Assembly: GCA_037952775.1 (NCBI GenBank)
Contig: JBANAY010000001.1
Location: 5,146,001-5,210,000, forward strand
Direction of reading: 5' to 3'
Length of the DNA: 64,000 bases
From: Clonostachys chloroleuca
Taxonomy: Eukaryota; Ascomycota; Sordariomycetes; Hypocreales; Bionectriaceae
The translations under genes and the position numbers were made by a program. Positions within the stretch are counted from its first letter, which is position 1; every line of letters begins with the position of its first letter. Shown in pieces: positions 58,347 to 64,000 of the stretch. Below the pieces are notes generated by a model, which searched no databases, had not been told where the DNA came from, and worked only from the letters and a program-made list of their open reading frames with translations.

Positions 58347-60166
58347 ATGGATCCAATCAGCCTTGTAAGAGAATCATTTGTGCTGATGCAGTTGGCCCAA
58401 AGACTATCCAAAAACTACGATGAGTTTGATTCCAGGGTCGATCTTATGGTTGCTGTTTCAAACCAAGCCTTAATCATTTGCAGAACTTCAAAGTCCAGAG
58501 TGCCAGACGAAATGCAGGACCTATGCGCAGTCATTGAAACGAAGTGCACTGCGATCTTAAGCGAGCTAGAGGAATGGAAATTTCGCTTTGATAAAGAGGA
58601 GGGAAAGAACAAAAAGCCTTCGAGCTTCAAGCGTTCGTACACCAAGATCAAGGCACAGACTCGGCTTCCAAAGCTAGCAGAAGCTCTAAATGACATGGCC
58701 TTGCATGCAAACAGGTAAGCAGAACAAATTCGTTGTCTATTCACATCTAACATCTAATAGCTTGCTCCTCGCCGCAACCATGAAAGATATTGCCTCCCTG
58801 GCGGCCTCTAGAGAAGATGCCAATAAGAAGGTGGAAGGTATCTCCGCGATGGTTTCCCGCTTGTCCATGGATCCCGGTCCTCCACGTGAACTCGGGAAAT
58901 ATGTCACTATCGATGATGGATTGAACGAAACTTTCAAGATACCACCTAGTTTGTGTGAAACGCCGCAGGTTGGTGACTCGCTCCAAGATGAAGCATCGCT
59001 CTCACTGACCGCTGGGTAGCGACTTCAAAGCACACTAGCTATAATGTTTGAATCAATGCCCGGTTTGGCGCAGATCAAGCGAGGGCATTTCGTAGCATAC
59101 CATTGGAAAATGGACCGCCTGATTTGCGCCAGTGAATGGCCGGTAGTTATCAAAGAAGGGTGCGGTATCAGAATTGCCTTCGTGATGGGAACATGGCTTC
59201 CTAATAAGCCAAATAAATGCATTCGGTGCCTCAAGCCCATGACGGGTAGTCCAAGAATCGCAAAAGGAGAGCTGAGAAGCTGGTTTGTCTGTTCCTTCGC
59301 CCAAATTCGTGGTATTATCCTTACTAATATCATATTGCAACAGCAAGTCCTGTGATCTTCAGTTTTCCAAATTCGCTCCCTTGGACTTTAATTACGAACC
59401 GCAAGAGGTCAGCTTCGGTTTCCAGGGTTATCATGAGTACAAAAAGAATTCCTGTCAAAATTCTTCAATAGCGGATTCTCCTACATTGGCTGCCGACGAT
59501 GCCCCCGCAAAAACCCGACCTCCGAGAAGCAGCATCGCTAGTACTGAGCCACCTCCCATTGATCTTGTCTGCCGACGACTTGTTATCAAATGGGAACCTC
59601 TTTTCAACATAAGGTATAGGTATCTAGTTTGTCGCTGCATTGCGTGGGCGAGCACCCCATCACAACTGGAGCCTGAAAAGACGGTTCTTCTCGTGGCCTC
59701 TTGTCCGAGACACAATAATCAAGGCATCTCTTTCCTGGACTACGGGAACCTCGACTACAGCGATGACCCCTACTTTGATAAGTTTGGAGGTTACGGACTT
59801 TTCCGTCTTCATGTTCTAACATATTTTCCACACCTCTACAATATTTTAGGAGGTCAAGCATTCATGAGTGAATCTGATCAAACGATTTTTATGGAAAAGC
59901 TTGACAATGTTTTAGATGAAACGTGGGCTACAATTCGCCCAGCGCTTGTGGAATATCAGTTTCATTACTTTGATAGGCTTGAAGTGGTTGGGATTGCGTT
60001 TCCAAGCAATGTAACACAGTGGCTTGCAGAGCAGAGATTGGAACGGGATAAGCAAGAGAAACCAGGTATTCCGGAAACCCATGAGGAATGGTCTGTGAGC
60101 ATACAAGTTCGCGAGATTCTCAAAGGGGAGTGGTCAGGAAAACCCCATTGGGATATTGAAGACTAA
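58347..60166 (+). CDS. Uncharacterised fungal protein with helical N-terminus and C-x-x-C pairs
   Basis: Four exons (58347-58714, 58761-58968, 59020-59282, 59344-60166) with perfect phase, 553 residues. It begins M-D-P-I-S-L-V-R-E-S-F, like the helical N-terminal domains of fungal signalling and STAND-related proteins. A middle segment (G-K-Y-V-T-I-D-D, then M-F-E-S-M-P-G and S-E-W) is reminiscent of the ubiquitin-like domain that follows such helices. Then come C-I-R-C and, across intron 3, C-K-S-C, a possible zinc-binding pair. The last 250 residues are globular and unassigned. Cytosolic. A role in signalling is a guess from domain style only. Confidence 0.7.
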
Positions 60167-60714
60167 TTGTGCTGCTTTCCTGCATAGAGATCGCCCAAGT
60201 ACACAATGAAACGCTATCACATAAAACAGTAGACAAGCTTCTCAAGGAAGACAGTCTCTTCACGAGTATAATTATAATGTCAAATCGGCCGAGCAGCCGT
60301 AGCATAGATAAGATAGTGGCTCGTTGGAACAGCTTTCAGCGAACCTGGCTCGACTCAAACTAGACATCTGCCGTTCTCGCTATGAGGGAAACTGAGAATA
60401 TATTGGACGTCCTGCTCAATTTTGATAGACAGTACAGATATGACACAAGGGTCACGGGGTAAGTATTATCTTACGTAGAACGTTAACCTGCAACGATGGT
60501 GTGAGGTAGCACTTCCCATGAATCGTAATGTAAGTCCTAGCCTTGCTCAGATTGTATAAACATCAATCACTTTGAAGAATAGAAGTAGGTCCCTACTATG
60601 GTCGCTTTTTGGGCTCGTGTTTGGCAGTGATAATTTCAATAGCATCAAACAACCAGGATTTGAAAAATAAGGAGTGAATCATCCCTACAACACTTCTATT
60701 GTACAAGCTGGCCC
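60167..60714. other. Intergenic, convergent gene ends
   Basis: 3' flanks of the two genes. A weak relative of the dispersed repeat is at about 60.54-60.65 kb. No gene. Confidence 0.5.
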
Positions 60715-61523
60715 CTAGTTCACCGAGATGGTGTACTTTGAAGTAGTAAAAACGCAGTTGGAACCGACGAAAGGCTCAGTACCTGCCTGAAGACTGGTCA
60801 CAACCATGTCTGTGCTGACGCCCTGGCTGGAGGTGAGGTAGTCGAAGAACTTCTTCAGGTCGCCGCTGAAGTTTCCAATGTTGCTGGGCGCGACAAACGA
60901 GTACACAGTGGTGTCACCATTAGGACCCCTGAACAACTTCCACTTCGTGCCGAGGATGGTGGGAGTAGCAAGTGGTGTGTCGTTGGTATCGGAGATAGGG
61001 CCAGCACCTCCGTATGAACCAACCCAGATCATGATCTCGTACTTGTTGTTGGCGCCGACTGAAGGGGCCAGCCACAGATCATACGAAACGTCGGATACCA
61101 TGTTGGTTCCGGTGTATCTGGATATTGTCAGCTATGTATGAGCAACAAGACGAACGGAAATACAAGGATGCGGCCGTACCTCCAGGTCCAGGTAGAAGGG
61201 ATCGAGTTGATTGCAGACAGCTTCTTGTTTACTTTCTCCAGAGCAACGTTGGAGTACGACTTGACGTGAATGTTGCCGCCCTGCCAAGTCCAACTTGTTG
61301 ACCAAGAGAATGACTTGCTCGAGACGGAGTTGAAAGTCGTGCACTGAGATCCAGAGGTAGCTTGTCCAGAACCCCAGTTGTTGTGATAAACGGTATAGCC
61401 TTCTGTTGTCAAAGAGCCGAAGGCATCGCACCAGGTGGTTGCTCGCTCTTCGAGAGTCGGAGTAGGCGTGGCCAGCGCAGTGGAGGCCAGGAAGGCCGAA
61501 GTGAGGAACGAGGACAGCTTCAT
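60715..61523 (-). CDS. Secreted GH12 endoglucanase/xyloglucanase
   Basis: Two exons (61523-61180 and 61117-60715), 248 residues, the normal GH12 size. The signal peptide (M-K-L-S-S-F-L-T-S-A-F-L-A-S) ends near A-L-A-T. The mature enzyme has W-C-D-A-F-G, N-N-W-G, and V-S-Y-D-L-W-L-A; the nucleophile Glu is in N-K-Y-E-I-M-I-W and the acid/base Glu in A-G-T-E-P-F near the C-terminus. GH12 cleaves beta-1,4-glucan or xyloglucan in plant cell walls; some are also recognised by plants. The intron (GTACGG...TCCAG, 62 nt) keeps phase. A TATA element lies about 80 bp upstream. Confidence 0.95.
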
Positions 61524-61598
61524 GGCGCAGACTTGGAATGAGTACAGTGGTCGTGAAGTGAGAGCGTGTTGATCGAAGTATTGGGCCCAGGTAGTCAA

Positions 61599-61606
61599 AT
61601 ATATAG
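61599..61606 (-). promoter_or_regulatory. TATA box of the GH12 gene
   Basis: A TATATA-like element about 80 bp upstream of ATG 61523 on the minus strand. Confidence 0.4.
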
Positions 61607-63692
61607 GGACTTGCCTCGTGGGTTGCTGTGAAACCGCAGCTCACCCCCATATCGAGCACGGTGGCTCTGAGATTCCGGCAAGTGGTTGCGCGCCAATGGT
61701 ACGCCAATGGAAACTGGCGATCTCCTCCAACAAGGGTGTTTCGGAAGGTCAACATCCATTTAGTTAGCCGTTACAGTTCAGTAGCCCCAAATGGAACCGA
61801 CAGAGCCGAGTGGCCCACTCAGACTGGTCCTGCCGGTGATCCGTGTGCCGTATTTAATTTAATATCACGAGACATACTTCGGCACTCGGATGGTAGTTCA
61901 GAAACGGGCTTGGTTCTAGAACGGCAACAAAGAACCGCTTCGGCATTAATTTGGCGATGACATACATAAACAGGCTAATCAGCCTCGCCCAAGGAGCGCT
62001 GTTTCCCCTGGGATGCCCAGCCATTATACGTCTGAGTGACAGCTCTGACCCAGCTGACAAGGAAGCTGTCAAACTGGCTAAATATGAGGGGTTGTTTGAG
62101 GTCTCCGGGAAATGACTACTCAGGTCAACCGCTTTCTGCTCTTTTGCACAAACGCTGAAAGGATTGATGAGCTCGTTATGGAATATGGACCAAAACCTAT
62201 TCCCCGCGTTAGGAGCTTGGAGCAGAACTGACAGCTTACCCTAGGGTATCTACAGGATAATGCGTCGCATTACTGCCAAATTTAAGAGACAAAGAGACTT
62301 TCTCATTCTTCGAATATACCTAATTAAATCCACATCTATCGTGCCACTTGGGTTCAAAGGCGTAGGCTAATATATAATTACATGGATACGCTCTAGCATT
62401 TCTTAGTTAACAGAACTTGACAAGTTCACCCTTCTATCTTCATCGCGTTAATATAGTCGTCACTAGACAAAACAACCCCAACCAACGAAAACTAGTACAA
62501 TGATATTGCTTGTCACAGGAGCCGCTAACTCGAGATTACGTTTGGCCGCCTTTTCTTTCCAGACCTTATATTAGATTTGGTGTTGATGCGTGGAAAGCGG
62601 CGTAGAGAACCTCTTTGCCCAGAAACTTACGTAGTGGCTCCCGTCCATCCTGAACGCCTCATTCGTGGAGTATATAATGGATGATTGCTTGCTCTCCAAA
62701 AGTACCCAGGGCGTAGGGTTTGGGGCGGGGGTTTGGGGCGGGGGTTGGCCATAAATTCGCGCCGCATCTTCCCAAATGTGGACATTGATGTATGATCTCA
62801 CAGCTATTGGTACTTACGCTGCTACTGGTACGGTAGAAGCTGTAGAGCGTGTTATTATTGCTACCAAGTTTTGACCTTACGATCCAATCAGGAGATGTGT
62901 ATTCCATCGCATTTATCCGAAGCGTGTCAGCTCTGATTGTTGTTGATGATTGAGTTCCCCCATAATCTCCTTAATTGGAATCCGCAGAGTTCCCTAAATG
63001 TCTTCGCTTGAGAAGGCCCAATGCTTATCAAGGTCTATATCTCAACATCATAGCTCATACACAGTGGATAAATTGAACTGAATGAGATATAGGAGCCAAC
63101 TTCCGATACAAGAATCTACGAGCATAGGTGACTACATTTAAAGATCATAATTGTCTTATCATACCTAATTATGCATGAATAAATTGAAGAGTTCCACATA
63201 ATAATCCGTGCTGGAAAACCTATTCCTCAACTTTCTAGTAGCATAAAACAAGAACTTAGTTTAGGGAGAGGAAGAAAGAGCTCTCAAGAATGAGGTCCGA
63301 GCAGCAAGTAGTTGGTCTTCTAGCGCTCGCCAAATCCACGTAAAAAACAACGTGTCCATACTGGAAAGGCTCCCTCTCACATATCAAATCACGTCAGTAG
63401 TGGATAAATTGCTACCAAAGTCCAATATTTAGCGGCAATGGTAACTCAGAGGAAATCAGAGCTCCTGGCACACCCTATGACAAGCAGCCAATGAGCATGG
63501 AGAGAGATCATCATGGGTCCCGATGCAACGCAAAATGGTGGATGTTTTAAGGTCAGCTTGATGCATGTAAGAATACGCCTGTACAGTCAGCACACTTTAC
63601 GAAGTGGAATGCTTCGGCATTTATTTAAGAGTGAGCTTCTCACAGTCACCCTCTTTCCCCCGACCCTCAGATTGCTCCCGGACCTCACAAGA
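61607..63692. other. Intergenic region between GH12 and P450 genes
   Basis: No gene supported. It contains a G-rich tandem tract at 62716-62748. The two flanking genes are divergent. Confidence 0.5.
62716..62748 (+). repeat. G-rich tandem repeat, potential G-quadruplex
   Basis: Two copies of GGGTTTGGGGCGG(G) in tandem give five G-runs of three or more within about 30 bp, separated by TTT or C. Confidence 0.8.
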
Positions 63693-64000
63693 ATGTTTAC
63701 AGTCTCTTCCTCTGAAGTGACAGCAATAGTTGTCGGAATTGCCATAGTAGCTATCTGCATGGCATACCGAGCTATCCTACCAAAGCCGCTCCCCAATATC
63801 CCGTACAACCAAGATGCCGCCGGAAAGCTGTTCGGTGACGTCCCGGAGATGATGGGCTATGTCATGCGGACAAAGCGAATATTTGTAAGACAAGATGATC
63901 AACCATTTACCATTTGAGCCCCCTACCCACTGTGTACAGTCGACTGATTATGCCTATGAGCGAGCAGTGTTGGCTAACATCACTCACCACCCGCCACCAA
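63693..64000 (+). CDS. Cytochrome P450, 5' exon (runs off the window)
   Basis: ATG 63693 opens a 64-codon exon ending at 63884 before a GTAAGA donor, phase 0. It encodes a membrane anchor (V-T-A-I-V-V-G-I-A-I-V-A-I-C-M-A-Y) followed by the Pro-rich hinge L-P-K-P-L-P-N-I-P-Y, the usual start of microsomal P450s. The rest, including the haem-binding cysteine, lies beyond the right edge. Function is unknown from this part. A branch-like CTAAC near 63.97 kb suggests that the intron continues close to the edge. Confidence 0.6.

Overview
This window reads as nuclear DNA of a filamentous ascomycete (Pezizomycotina, probably a Sordariomycete; the order is a guess). Genes are monocistronic and carry short GT..AG introns of about 47-107 nt. 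The families present include a PNP/NB-ARC/TPR NLR-like receptor, Zn2Cys6 regulators, 2EXR, F-box, OTT_1508 deaminase, PEX11, GH12, P450 and an rvt-type reverse transcriptase gene. AT-rich, stop-riddled stretches look like decayed, RIP-affected transposons. Splice sites were placed by eye from consensus signals and reading-frame phase.

Layout. 0-8.6 kb: the 3' tip of an unknown gene, then AT-rich transposon relics. 8.6-12.6 kb: an intact NLR-like gene with ten near-identical 42-residue TPR units. 12.7-23.4 kb: a gene graveyard holding a Myb/SANT gene, a nuclease-like gene, a CxxC gene with a 14-bp tandem expansion, and fragments, around one intact 2EXR gene. 24-30.5 kb: a Zn2Cys6 regulator with a defective zinc cluster and a homopolymer frameshift, then an rvt-like gene split over two overlapping ORFs. 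31-37 kb: intact BAHD-type acyltransferase, membrane protein and F-box genes. 37.6-43.6 kb: a SET/TPR gene with four frameshifts and an OTT_1508-like deaminase. 45-49.4 kb: a PDDEXK-like protein and a PEX11-like protein. 51.8-57.4 kb: a short-chain dehydrogenase, an intact Zn2Cys6 regulator and a secreted BPL_N protein. 58.3-64 kb: an unknown cysteine-motif protein, a secreted GH12 glucanase and the first exon of a P450.

Functional reading. The 51.8-57.4 kb group could be a small catabolic or secondary-metabolism unit with its own regulator, but this is inference. The most striking observation is in the rvt-like gene. Just before its reverse-transcriptase half, a 34-residue stretch matches the fungal histone H3 N-terminal tail at 30 of 34 positions, keeps K4, K9, S10 and K23, and has lost K14, K18 and K27; the H3 K36 position just after it is also not lysine. 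Several genes carry single-base frameshifts in homopolymers, so assembly quality has to be settled before the pseudogene calls are taken at face value.
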